Assembly (NCBI GenBank): GCA_023105745.1
Contig: JALGQZ010000014.1
Coordinates: 2,389,888 to 2,453,887, forward strand
Origin: Austropuccinia psidii
Taxonomy: Eukaryota; Basidiomycota; Pucciniomycetes; Pucciniales; Sphaerophragmiaceae
Reading direction: 5' to 3'
Length of the DNA: 64,000 nt
The position numbers and the translations under genes are program-made. Shown piece after piece: positions 31,616-42,177 of the stretch. Each line of letters begins with the position of its first letter. Position 1 is the stretch's first letter. Under the pieces are notes generated by a model, which searched no databases, was not told where the DNA came from, and saw nothing but the letters and a program-made list of their open reading frames with translations.

Positions 31616-34600
31616 ATGGAAGCGCAAGCCAATGCTGCAAAATATAAGTCAGTACTCAAGAAGGTTAGACCAGTCAATGAAGCTATGCCTCAAGATCTGA
31701 ATCCACCTTTGGGAAGACCTGAATTATCAAGAGACCCATATGAAACACCCCTATCACCTAACCCACCTCCATTTTTTGAAACATCAAAAGTTACAAAAGA
31801 AAGAATTTCAATGATAAACTTTGGACCATCTGGATGGTTATCAGAAGAAGAGATTAATTTATTAAAGAATGTTATATTACTAAGGCAAAAGGCTTTAGCA
31901 TTTTGTGAAGAAGAAAGAGGTGTACTAAAACATTCTTATGGAAAACCTTATAAAATACCAATTATACCACATGAACCATGGCAAAAGAAACCAATACCAA
32001 TACCAAAATCAATTTTACCTCAATTTATTGAGCTAGTCAGAGAAAGAATACGTACAGGACTCTATGAACAATCAACATCAAGCTATAACAGCCCAGTATT
32101 TTGTGTAGCAAAGCCCAACGGAAAACTTAGAATAGTTCATGATCTTCAAGACCTCAATAAATTAACAATAAAAGATGCAGGATTGCCACCAAATGTTGAT
32201 GAGTTTGTAGGATCATTTTCAGGAAGAGCATGTTATGGATTGGGAGATATTATGGGAGGATACGATGAAAGAGAATTGGATATTACTACAAGACCCCTTA
32301 CAACATTTGAAACACCACTTGGAAGACTTCAGCTTACAAGACTACCTCAAGGAGCAACAAACTCTGTGGCAGTTTATCAAGCACAAATGACTTGGATACT
32401 TCAGGAGGAAATACCAGAGCACCTTGGAATATTTATAGATGATGGAGGAATTAAAGGACCCAGATCAACATATCAGCATGAAACATTGAAGGAGAATCAG
32501 CTCATAAGAAGATTTGTTTGGGAATATGCAGTAACATTAGAAAGAATACTTTTCAGGATAGAAGAGGCAGGACTCACAATTTCAGGATCAAAATTTGCAT
32601 GTTGTGTTCCAGCACTTGATATTGTGGGGCATGTTGTGTCTTTGGGAGGAAGAAAGATTTCAAAACAGAAGATAAACAAGATACAAAACTCGCCTAGACC
32701 AACAACAAAGAAGGAAGTTAGAGGATTCTTAGGATTATGCGCATATGTCAGAATGTTTATCAAGGACTTTTCACAAGTTTCAGCACCATTGAGAATATTG
32801 ACAAGGGAGGATGTATTGTGGAAATGGGATGAAAAATGTGAAGAAGCATTTATAAAACTCAGGAAAATAGTAGGAGAAGAGATTACTTTGAAGACATTAA
32901 ATTATGATAAAGATTCAGGAAAAATAAAATTAGCAATAGATTCAAGCTATATTGCAGCTGGTGCAGTTCTTATGCAAGAGGATGAAGATGGAAAGGATAG
33001 ACCAGTACTATATGAATCAGTAACATTTTCCAGACTAGAATCTAAATACTCTCAGCCAAAATTAGAGCTTTGCGGTGTAGCAAGAATACTAAAAAAACTT
33101 CAAACAATATTATGGGGGCAACACTTTGAACTTCAAGTAGATGCTAAAGCTTTAATTGAAATGATCAACACACCATGTTTACCGAATGCACCAATGACAA
33201 GATGGGTGGCATTCATTCAACTTTTTTCATTTGATCTTGTACACAAACCAGGAAAAACATTTACTATGCCAGATGGGTTATCAAGAAGACCAAAAGGAGA
33301 AGATGAAGAAGAAAGTGAAAGGGATGATTTTGATGAAGAGGAAGATTGGATTAAACCACATCCAGGATTTGGCCTAAAAGAAGTAAATACAAGCAAAGTG
33401 GTAAAATTATCAAGGAATAAAACAAAAAATATTGAAATTCCAATAAAACAGGAAGGATTTGGAAAACATATGCAGGAATATTTGAATACTTTGAAAAAGC
33501 CACAATGTGTTGGGGAAGAATATTTCAAGAAAATTAAGAGAAGATCAGTGAACTTCTATTTAGAAGGAGGGCAGCTGAAAAGAAGAAATCAAGCACATCC
33601 ACAAATAGTTGTATACAATGAAAAAGCTCAGAAACAGATACTAAAAAGAATGCATGAAGAGCTGGGGCATAGAGGGGAAAATGAAACATACAGGAAAATC
33701 AAGAAAAGATATTGGTGGGAAGGAATGAAAAAGATAGTCAAGAAATGGGTCAAATCATGTCAAGAATGTCAAAAAAGGAGTCATTTGCAACAAAAAGAAG
33801 AAGCAAAGATATCTGTAACATCTACTTTATTTGAAAGAGTCAGCATGGATGCAGTTCAAATTAAGGCAGAAAGATGGAAATATTTAGTTGTAGCAAGAGA
33901 TGATTTTTCAGGATGGCCAGAAACTGTGGCATTAGCAAGGCTAACTGCAAAATCAGTCTCAGAATGGTTTATGTCAGAATGGATTTGTAGATATGGAGCT
34001 CCAAAAGAAGTGACAGTTGACGGAGGAGCAGAATTTGGAAAAGAACTACAAGAAGCAGTCAAAAGAGCAGGATCAATAATCAGAATAACTACACCTTACT
34101 ACCCAGAATCACAAGGAATGGTTGAAAGAGGACATAAGCAATTGAAAGATGCCCTTGTAAAAATGTGTGGTGAAAATGGATCCAAATGGAAAGAATACTT
34201 ACCAATTGTGACGTTGGCAGATAGAATATCAACAAAACGAACAACAGGATACTCACCATTTGAGCTTCAATTTGGTCAGCAAGCTCTTTTGCCAATTGAT
34301 ATTGAAACAAATACATATCTAGCCATTGAATGGAATAAAATATCAACAAGAGAAGAACTATTGGAAGCAAGAGCATTACAGATTGCAGCGAAAGAGGAAA
34401 CAAGATTAGCAGCAGCAGAGAAATTAAGAGATTCAAGACACAAATCAGTTCAATATTTGGACAAAAAGATGGCACATAAACTGAGAAATCCACTTGAACC
34501 AGGGGACTTGGTATTAGTTTATAATAAACCACTTGAGTCACAGTGGGGATTACTCTTCAAGAACCGTTGGAATGGACCTTATAGAGTCATAAATCAAGTT

Positions 34601-34714
34601 AATAATGGACCTTATGAGCTTGAAGAATTGGATGGCACCAAACTTACAAGAAAATTTGCAGCAAGTCACATCAAGAGGTTTTATCCAAGAGGAAAGGAAG
34701 CTCAATTAAGTTAA
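31616..34714 (+). CDS. Element D pol: reverse transcriptase, RNase H, integrase (1,032 residues, intact)
   Basis: RT (about residues 110-350): VAKPNGKLRIVHDLQDLN, motif A Asp211 (LGDIMGG), LPQGATNS, and the active-site box FIDDGG at 273-278 in place of the common YxDD. RNase H (about 435-560): Asp442, Glu484, Asp509 and Asp553. Integrase: zinc ligands His680, His685, Cys715 and Cys718; catalytic Asp745, Asp802 and Glu837 (35-residue D-E spacing). A GPY/F-like region follows (WNGPYRV about 985-991). All key residues are present. It lacks its own protease, which lies in the gag frame 13 kb upstream (about 7 kb without the CACTA insertion), so it needs separate translation or splicing. After the TAA an in-frame acidic tail of about 28 codons follows. 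The FIDD-type RT fits a Ty3/gypsy lineage known from basidiomycetes, from memory. Confidence 0.95.
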   Translation: MEAQANAAKYKSVLKKVRPVNEAMPQDLNPPLGRPELSRDPYETPLSPNPPPFFETSKVTKERISMINFGPSGWLSEEEINLLKNVILLRQKALAFCEEERGVLKHSYGKPYKIPIIPHEPWQKKPIPIPKSILPQFIELVRERIRTGLYEQSTSSYNSPVFCVAKPNGKLRIVHDLQDLNKLTIKDAGLPPNVDEFVGSFSGRACYGLGDIMGGYDERELDITTRPLTTFETPLGRLQLTRLPQGATNSVAVYQAQMTWILQEEIPEHLGIFIDDGGIKGPRSTYQHETLKENQLIRRFVWEYAVTLERILFRIEEAGLTISGSKFACCVPALDIVGHVVSLGGRKISKQKINKIQNSPRPTTKKEVRGFLGLCAYVRMFIKDFSQVSAPLRILTREDVLWKWDEKCEEAFIKLRKIVGEEITLKTLNYDKDSGKIKLAIDSSYIAAGAVLMQEDEDGKDRPVLYESVTFSRLESKYSQPKLELCGVARILKKLQTILWGQHFELQVDAKALIEMINTPCLPNAPMTRWVAFIQLFSFDLVHKPGKTFTMPDGLSRRPKGEDEEESERDDFDEEEDWIKPHPGFGLKEVNTSKVVKLSRNKTKNIEIPIKQEGFGKHMQEYLNTLKKPQCVGEEYFKKIKRRSVNFYLEGGQLKRRNQAHPQIVVYNEKAQKQILKRMHEELGHRGENETYRKIKKRYWWEGMKKIVKKWVKSCQECQKRSHLQQKEEAKISVTSTLFERVSMDAVQIKAERWKYLVVARDDFSGWPETVALARLTAKSVSEWFMSEWICRYGAPKEVTVDGGAEFGKELQEAVKRAGSIIRITTPYYPESQGMVERGHKQLKDALVKMCGENGSKWKEYLPIVTLADRISTKRTTGYSPFELQFGQQALLPIDIETNTYLAIEWNKISTREELLEARALQIAAKEETRLAAAEKLRDSRHKSVQYLDKKMAHKLRNPLEPGDLVLVYNKPLESQWGLLFKNRWNGPYRVINQVNNGPYELEELDGTKLTRKFAASHIKRFYPRGKEAQLS

Positions 34715-34844
34715 GAGTCAGAAAATGAAAGCAGTGAAGAAATTGAAGATGAAGAGTTAATATTGGAGGGAGAAGAAATTGAACAAAATGAATATTATTG
34801 ATAATGGCAAGCTTTTCAACTGGAATGCTGGGGACAGCATTAAA

Positions 34845-34856
34845 TGGAGAGGGGGA
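34845..34856 (+). promoter_or_regulatory. Polypurine tract of element D
   Basis: GGAGAGGGGGA(T) lies directly before the TGTGG that starts the 3' LTR, the classic plus-strand primer position. Confidence 0.85.
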
Positions 34857-37782
34857 TGTGGTATTCCATACCATTAGTACCAGTTTCAAGCTTACCAATA
34901 AAACAAAAGAAAAAAAAGATAATAAAACAAATTACACAAAACATTTTACACATTACAACTACAGATTTCACACAGAAATATACAATACGCAGCCGCAAGA
35001 TCTTATCAAAACAGTATAGTATCAAAGGATTTATCCACCTTATTGCTTAATCAATAACAAATTATGCAATTAAAAGGAGTTAATCTAAATAAAGGTATAT
35101 GAAGACATACCACGGAATCAGCGCTGTATTTTCCCCACCTTGATTCAATTGAAAGAAGAAATACCTCAAGGCTATGCATAAAATTACAATATATTTTCCA
35201 AGAACAAATGTTTGCTTAATGACACGCATCAAACTTGATAGAAATGATGCAATCTTCATATGAAATGATACAATACTAAAACAGAAACACCAGCATAATT
35301 TTCTCATATATATCATATGACTAGAAGACAGTTCAATTTTCAGGAGCTGTATTTTCTCCACTTTCTTGGCAAAAAGAAAAACTCACCAGCCAAATTATCT
35401 CAAACACATCACATGAGTTTGATAAGAAAAAGCACCACCAGCATAATGCTCTCAGAAAATACGTAACAAAGTCACCAAAAAAAAACATCACCAGCCAAAT
35501 TATCTCAAAGACATCACATGATTTTGATAAGAAACAGAAACACCAGCATAATTTTCTCATATATATCATATGACTAGAAGACAGTTCAATTTTCAGGAGC
35601 TGTATTTTCTCCACTTTCTTGGCAAAAAGAAAAACTCACCAGCCAAATTATCTCAAACACATCACATGAGTTTGATAAGAAAAAGCACCACCAGCATAAT
35701 GCTCTCAGAAAATACGTAACAAAGTCACCAAAAAAAGAAAACATCACCAGCCAAATTATCTCAAAGACATCACATGATTTTGATAAGAAACAGAAACACC
35801 AGCATAATTTTCTCATATATATCATATGACTAGAAGACAGTTCAATTTTCAGGAGCTGTATTTTCTCCACTTTCTTGGCAAAAAGAAAAACTCACCAGCC
35901 AAATTATCTCAAACACATCACATGAGTTTGATAAGAAAAAGCACCACCAGCATAATGCTCTCAGAAAATACGTAACAAAGTCACCAAAAAAAAACATCAC
36001 CAGCCAAATTATCTCAAAGACATCACATGATTTTGATAAGAAACAGAAACACCAGCATAATTTTCTCATATATATCATATGACTAGAAGACAGTTCAATT
36101 TTCAGGAGCTGTATTTTCTCCACTTTCTTGGCAAAAAGAAAAACTCACCAGCCAAATTATCTCAAACACATCACATGAGTTTGATAAGAAAAAGCACCAC
36201 CAGCATAATGCTCTCAGAAAATACGTAACAAAGTCACCAAAAAAAGAAAACATCACCAGCCAAATTATCTCAAAGACATCACATGATTTTGATAAGAAAC
36301 AGAAACACCAGCATAATTTTCTCATATATATCATATGACTAGAAGACAGTTCAATTTTCAGGAGCTGTATTTTCTCCACTTTCTTGGCAAAAAGAAAAAC
36401 TCACCAGCCAAATTATCTCAAATACATCACATGATTTTGATAAGGAAAAGAACCACCAGCACAATTCTCTCATAACATACGTAAAAAATAGAAACAAAAA
36501 AAATACTTTCCCGACCTTCAAGAAAACATCACCAGCCAAATTATCTCAATGACCTCACATGACCCTGATAAAAAGAAAATCTCACCAGCCAAATTATCTC
36601 AAATACATCCCTTGATCTTGATAAGAAAAAGCACCACCAGCATAATTCTCTCAGCAAAGACGCTGCTACACCAAAACTACACGTCTCACTAGCTAAAACC
36701 TCTCAACTATGATTTTTTCTAAGTACCCTATTTTGAGAAGCTCTATGGAGGCCCAAAAGCTATAAATAGAGGTCCTCTCTCCCTCATTTTTCCCATCATC
36801 ATGGAACAAGTTCCCACTATCCAGGATCACAACCATCCCTGAACTAGCAGGATATCTAGAATAGTAGTAGTGTTTTAGTAGTAAAAGCTCAGTAGCCTTG
36901 CTCAGTAGCTTAGTATTGTTGAAGAATAGTAGTGTTTTAGTAGTAAAAGCTCAGTAGCCTTGCTCAGTAGCTTAGTATTGTTGAAGAATAGTAGTATAAC
37001 TGTAGTAAAAGCTCAGTAGCCTTGCTCAGTAGCTTAGTATTAGTGAAGAATAGTAGTATAACCGTAGTAAAAGCTCAGTAGCCTTGCTGAGTAGCTTAGT
37101 ATTAGCAAAGAATAGTAGTATAACCATAGTAAAAGCTAAGTAGCCTTGCTCAGTAGCTTAGTATTAGTAAACAATAGTAGTATAACTGTAGTTAAAGCTT
37201 AGTAGCCTTGCTCAAAAGCTTGGTGTTATTAACAAAGAGAAGTAGTAGTGATATAAACTCAGTATCAAAAAAAATCCTAAAATAATCAAGTTCAGTAGTC
37301 TTATTATTAGTACTCATATCAAAAAAATCATTATAATCAACCTAAAACCATAAAAAATATTTATATTCTTATCATTCTTATTAAAAAAAGAAAAAAAAAT
37401 ATTCTTATTAGTTTCATTAAAATAACAGAAACCCAAAACATATATATATATATATATATATTATCATCACTTTTATTAAAATAAAGTAAAAAAATCAATT
37501 GTTTATTTTATCAGAAATTTTAGATTAGAATTTTTACTGTAGTGTTATTGATAGGTCTGATTTAGAGACTGCTGATAAGTCTTCTCTGTCTGTTAAAGCC
37601 ACAAATCTTATTTTATTTTGTGATTCTCTGTAGGCTGACTATTCAGTATTATTTAGAGGGGCAGCTAATACACCTTAGCACCCATGGTTATTGGACAATT
37701 CTGAAATTCAAAACAGACTTACCAATAATTTCCCCCTCAAGGTACTGCCTTATTTCATCCCACACCAAAAGGAGTTCCCACA
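34857..37782 (+). repeat. Element D 3' LTR (2,926 bases)
   Basis: Same organisation as the 5' LTR, but with five satellite unit starts (35341, 35594, 35850, 36103, 36359; spacing 253, 256, 253, 256) against three in the 5' LTR. It also has one extra copy of the 60-70 bp leader repeat (about 36855-37240). TATA box near 36760-36769. Ends GTTCCCACA. Confidence 0.93.
35341..36540 (+). repeat. 253/256-bp satellite in element D 3' LTR
   Basis: Units alternate between 253 and 256 bases; the difference is AAAAAAAA versus AAAAAGAAAA before CATCACC. The alternation makes a 509-bp higher-order dimer present twice. Each unit is itself a pair of ~125-bp half-repeats sharing ACCAGCCAAATTATCTCAAA and ACATCACATGA.TTTGATAAG. 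The 5' LTR holds the shorter version at 13781-14330. Confidence 0.92.
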
Positions 37783-37786
37783 ACGC

Positions 37787-38656
37787 CCTCTATATTCATT
37801 TTGAATCATGAGAGCTGCTCTGAAGACATAAAAAGAGTCTTTTCATCACTGTTTTTGTCCATTATTATTCATCAATCCAATCATATTAGAAATTTAAACA
37901 GGTAAAGCTTTATTATTCATAAAATCTTATTATTAAAGTAGTTCTTAAGGTATTTTATTCTTTATTAATTGTAAATTAAAGAATTGAAATCATAGAATTC
38001 AGATTATTGTTGTAATCATCAATAATATATTTTATATTATAAAATTATCATTTTAAATATCTATTAAAATACACAAATTCCTCTTAAAAACCCTTTGATC
38101 TTAAATTTTATTATAAAAAGTTGTTTTATCTTTAAAATTATTGATTTTAGGCGTGTTTTTAACTTATAATCATTACTTAATATAATAACTGTTGTTGTTT
38201 GACTTGTTGTATTAAATAAGTATTATAAGTATGTTTTCTCTAAAGTTCTATATTTTTTTTATCTAGTATTAGTTTTTTTATATAGAAATTTGATTCTATA
38301 ATAATTATTTCTGCACAGTGTGTGTTATAATTCTTTTATCAATAATATTTATATTATTTATAAGTAGTTAATATTCATATTACCACGTGTAATTGTCTCA
38401 TTAAGAGCTTTATACTTCTTATTGTTATAACTGGCAGTGACTATAACAATAATAGAATAATTGTAGTTTATTATAATTCTTATTATTATATCTTTATAAT
38501 AATAATTAAATTTATTTTTTTTATATAATTATTTTTAATAATTATATTTAAATTTGTGGTTATGATATTATATCATATTATATATTTCTACTGAGGACAG
38601 TCATAGTACTCTTGATTTTGCTACTATTATCAAGGGTTTCATAGACAAAACTTACA
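37787..38656 (+). repeat. Element A 5' LTR, right piece
   Basis: Completes the LTR begun at 11989. It contains the TATA-like CATAAAAAG (37827-37835), a donor-like CAG/GTAAAG (GT at 37902-37903) and CACGTG near 38383. Ends ACTTACA. No ATG occurs between the TATA box and the donor. Confidence 0.9.
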
Positions 38657-39208
38657 TTTGGGGGCCTGGCCGTTATTTTAAACCAATTTTTGGAGCATAA
38701 ATCATATTCTAGACCTTATTTTACTGTTTTTTGACGTAAAATTGCCATATTTATCTTAATATTGGCTTGTTTGGGACTTATCCCTTATGAATAATCTTTA
38801 TAGTATTAATAAAGTTATTTTTTCTTAAGAATATTGTTTGAAACAATCTAATATTGAGTGACTTGGAATAAATCTCTTTTTTCTAACTAGTGGCTTTCTC
38901 ACATCACAGACTTGAAATTTATTCTTTGAGTTATTCTAGTATAAAGTGAATAATAATACAATTTTGATTAGCTAAACTGTTCACTGCATAATTATTATTT
39001 CTTTAAAGAAAATAATAAATCAAATGAAAAAAAAATTAAAATTAAAAATCTTTACTAAAAACATTTTTCTTTTATCTTAGACATTTTTTTCTTTATTTTT
39101 GATGTAATTTTCCATAAAATTACATTAAACCAACTTTATTTAATAAGTTGAATGTATAAGTTATTTTTATTATTTGATAAAATAACTTATATTTTTAATT
39201 TTCTCTAG
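38657..39208 (+). other. Element A untranslated leader with primer-site candidate
   Basis: TGGGGGCCTGGC at 38659-38670, three bases after the LTR, is the likely tRNA primer site (TGG start); the tRNA is not identified. The rest is AT-rich. I interpret it as the 3' part of a leader intron running from the LTR donor (37902) to the acceptor TTCTCTAG at 39207-39208. Confidence 0.5.
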
Positions 39209-39325
39209 TGCCTTCCATCAGAGAAAATTCTTCAGACTCTGAAGCCTCAGAGTCCAGTATTGAAATTCAAACCAACCCACCACCAAGGGGTTTGATAACC
39301 AAAGAGCCCTTTAAAGGTCCTGCAG
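39209..39325 (+). other. Putative small exon in element A leader
   Basis: 117 bases between an acceptor (TTTTCTCTAG, 39199-39208) and a donor (CAG/GTGATTTC, GT 39326-39327). Only one frame is open throughout (PSIRENSSDSEASESSIEIQ…). Joining to 39388 continues that frame into ORF1. It has no ATG in any frame. Confidence 0.6.
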
Positions 39326-39387
39326 GTGATTTCAATTCAATTTTACTCTATTTTTTATTAAAATTGACGTGAAATGACTCCTACTAG
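39326..39387 (+). other. 62-nt intron containing the gag-frame ATG
   Basis: GTGATTTCAA…CTCCTACTAG with a branch-like TTGACGTGA / TGACTCC upstream of the AG. The size is typical of rust introns. The ATG at 39374-39376, first codon of the frame that continues into gag, lies inside it. Confidence 0.6.
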
Positions 39388-41731
39388 AAGTGGAAGTAAC
39401 TACTCCATCCAATCAAATGGATCTGGACCAGGACATTACAGCCACAAATCCAAAAGGCAAGAATGTCTTCCCAGAGGAGAGTCACAAATGGAGGATGCCA
39501 GAACTTCCACCAGTTCCCAAAGGTTATCCAGCACCTTTGAACCTCTTATTGAGAGTCCAGAAGCTGAAATAACTGCTATTGCTGTTAGACCTGAACCATT
39601 TCCAACAGGCAGCTGTGGAAATTTATCAATCTCAATGGAAGAACTGGTTCTTGGCGTCAAAAAAACAAGAGTGGGAACTTCTCCCAAGTCTTTGGATAGG
39701 CACCATGAACTCTTATCTTCAAGTGAAGAAGCTCATGGGACCAGAAAAGACAGAGAATCTTCTGATGGGTTGGACACCCATGTCTGTCAAAGGAAAAGTC
39801 CAAAAGATAAAAGCTTAGTTGAAAAACCAAAGCATTTTATCAGAGGATCAAAAGAAGATGTTGGCCCAAGGCAAGGAAACCAGCCCAGTTGAAGCTCCCG
39901 AAGCATTCACCCGCAAAGATCCGCCTCAACAAGTGCCAAACAAGCCCAAACAAGCCCCAAAGACCAACCAGAAGGGAAAGCAAAAGGCAAAGGGAAAGGC
40001 AAAGCCCAAGTTTAACAAGCCTTACCCTCAGAATTACAGAATCCCAAAGAAGGAAAAGACAGCCATGGACAATGTGTTCAATATGGCAACAACCTTGATG
40101 GAATTCAAAAACAAGGGGGAGGAAAGATTGAACCAATCTTTCCCAAAGAAATAGATCTTGAAAAACTTGTAACTCACTTTGAATCTTGTAATAAAGAAAT
40201 CATGACAGAATTTAAAACATTTGATTATGTCCAACAGAAGTTGGGTAATGAGATATTAAAAGTGAAAGAACAACAAAAGACCATTATTGGTCTTTAAAAT
40301 GTTAATTAAGACAATATTGTGTCTTTGACGCAAATTTGTGAAAGACTTGAGTCTAAAGTTACCTTACTCAATCAACCAGATGAGAACTCAATTTCTTTTA
40401 TAACTAGACAGTTAAGAGAATTGAAAATACAAGTTCAAAACTTGGAAAATTCTACTGGTCGCAATGCAGCTCTTTTTCAAGAACAATTGGAAAAAAGTGA
40501 TAAAGCAAGACTTGAATTGAATGAAGACATTCAATCAAGTATTAATAATATATCACTAAAAAACGAATTGCCAAGGCAATCCACACTAACTCTTTACAGA
40601 AATGTTCTTAACTTGAATAATGATTTACATCATACAATTTCAAGTCATGATGTGGAAACTGCTTGCAATTTTAAGGACATTCCAAGATTAGAGGAATGGC
40701 CAACCTTCAGTGGTGAAGGAGAATATAATCATATGGAATTTATGAAAACAATTGATATGTTCAAAGAAGACTTTAACATACCAGATGAATACATAAGTGC
40801 CAGATTACACTCATTATTTACCAAATCAGCAAAGAAATGGTATTATAAAATGAGACAAGACCATGGTAAATATTCTTGGCCTTGGTGGAAAGAACAAATT
40901 ATTTACTAATGGGAAAATGATTCCTGGAGATTTAGAATGGAAAATTCTTTTGAAGAAGCCATTTTTAATATTGAAAGGTACAGGCCTATGACTTGGTTTC
41001 TTAAACAAAAGGAAAGGTTAACTGCCCTTCATCCTGATATGTCTGAAACAATGGTACATAAAAGGATATTAAGAAAATGTGGTGGTGACCTTGAGCATGC
41101 TATAAGAAGCAGATGTATTGAGCCTTGCTCTACAGAGGATTATATCAATGCTATGGAGGACATCACTACTAGAACAAAAATTGGAAGAAATTGGTCCAAA
41201 ACCCCAATAAACAACAAGACTAGTGGGAAACCAATTTCAAAACCAAAGAAACCACATGACAGACCTCCTTTGAAATGTCATAAATGTGGAATTACATCTC
41301 ATTTGGCAAACACTTGTCCAAAAAAGACAAGAGTCAATGAGATAGATGTTGAAAAAGTGAAAGACACAAGAGAAACTGATGTATCTTTACATCAAAGTGA
41401 TTCTGAGCCTTCAGAAGAAGAAGAAGTATCAGAAGAACTTGGTATAGAAAATATGAATGTTTCTTTTGAAGTCACTGAGGTACATACTCACTTACCAGAG
41501 TACAGTGATGAATTTATGGATCTCATACATGTGCAAGATGCCAAAATGCAAAAAACCAAACCTTCCAGAGGTAAAGGTTATACAGCTGGGTCATCTTGTA
41601 TCACTAATATTGTGATAAATAACACAGAAGCCAAGATACATCTTGACTCAGGTGCTTTTTGCACTTGTGTTAAAAAGGATTATCTTGACAAAATTTATAC
41701 CAATTGGCAAGACAAATTAATGCCAATTTAA
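39374..41731 (+). pseudogene. Element A gag (disordered N-terminus, capsid, zinc knuckle) and protease start
   Basis: One frame from ATG 39374 with stops at 39890, 40013, 40295, 40307, 40907 and 41729 (first base). Order: Ser/Arg/Lys-rich disordered N-terminus (TRSGSNYSIQSNGSG); charged coiled-coil region (QQKLGNEILKVKEQQKTI, then 40319 onward); capsid (IPRLEEWPTFSGEGEYNHME, ARLHSLF, KKWYYKM, SWPWWKEQII, ENSFEEAIF); CCHC knuckle CHKCGITSHLANTC near 41276-41317; acidic linker; and retropepsin with DSG (KIHLDSGAFCTC). The capsid resembles that of family B. Several stops are one change from a sense codon, so this is decay and not design. Confidence 0.88.
39388..40154 (+). pseudogene. Element A ORF1, +1 frame overlapping gag N-terminus
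   Basis: Reading from the spliced junction or from ATG 39417, this frame encodes a normal-composition protein (WRMPELPPVPKG, AAVEIYQSQWKNWF, WELLPSLWIGTMNSYL, KGKVQKIKA.LKNQSIL) followed by a Lys/Gln/Pro-rich tail, ending TAG 40152-40154. Two in-frame stops (TAA 39570, TAG 39816) break it in this copy. It lies over the N-terminal part of the gag frame for about 740 bases. From memory, both frames occur as predicted proteins in A. psidii, so the overlap looks like a family property. Function unknown. Confidence 0.6.
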
Positions 41732-42166
41732 GGTATAGCATTCAGCAGTTCTAGCCAGAATATGCACCCCTTGGGTATATTTGAAGCAGCACTCATATTT
41801 CCTCATCCTGCAGGAAGTATAAGATTGAAAGTTGAGATTGTTGTAATGAATAATTGTACTTCACAACACTTTATACTTGGGAATGATTATCTCAATATTT
41901 ATGGTATTGATATTAATAATCATAAAGACAGGTATTTCACTATAGGGGAAAATAAAAGACAAAAATCTGCTTTTCCTCTAGAAAAAAGAGAAATCACTGT
42001 GATTAAACAAGTAAAAAATGTTAATAAGGAAAACTTTGTGTCAAGTCAATTAATTGAAGCACAAATTAGTCCTGAGTTAACACTGGAAATTAAGGAAGAG
42101 CTTATTGAAATTTTATTTCAATACAGGGAAGCCTTTGCTTCAGATAATGAACCACTTGGGCTATAA
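41732..42166 (+). pseudogene. Element A protease C-terminal part to RT linker
   Basis: Same frame as gag after TAA 41729. It holds the second protease block (FILGNDYLNIYGIDI) and the connector to RT (EAFASDNEPLG). A one-base deletion near 42160 (GGGCTATAAAAGG) shifts the frame, giving TAA 42164-42166. RT continues one base off from 42178. Confidence 0.85.
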
Positions 42167-42177
42167 AAGGCCATGAG

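Larger units (their letters stand above)
13296..37782 (+). mobile_element. Element D: giant LTR retrotransposon with accessory ORFs
   Basis: LTRs lie at 13296-15646 and 34857-37782 (TGTGG…CCCACA). ACGC is repeated at 13292-13295 and 37783-37786 (AACGC if the LTR is taken as ending one base earlier). It spans 24.5 kb, or about 18.5 kb without the CACTA insertion, which is large for a fungal LTR element. Order: LTR, PBS, capsid, zinc knuckle-protease, protease-like and acidic modules, paralogous ORF, antisense ORF, dyad repeats, [CACTA], low-complexity repeats, RT-RNase H-integrase, polypurine tract, LTR. Pol follows the gypsy domain order (integrase last). The intact pol and similar LTRs suggest a fairly recent insertion. 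Confidence 0.92.

Noticed and set aside
35333..36539. A series of repeated minus-strand ORFs of 93-94 codons, Cys/Phe-rich, looking like small membrane proteins
   Set aside because: They are the LTR satellite unit read on one strand. Their ends coincide with the repeat period and there is no independent sign of coding.
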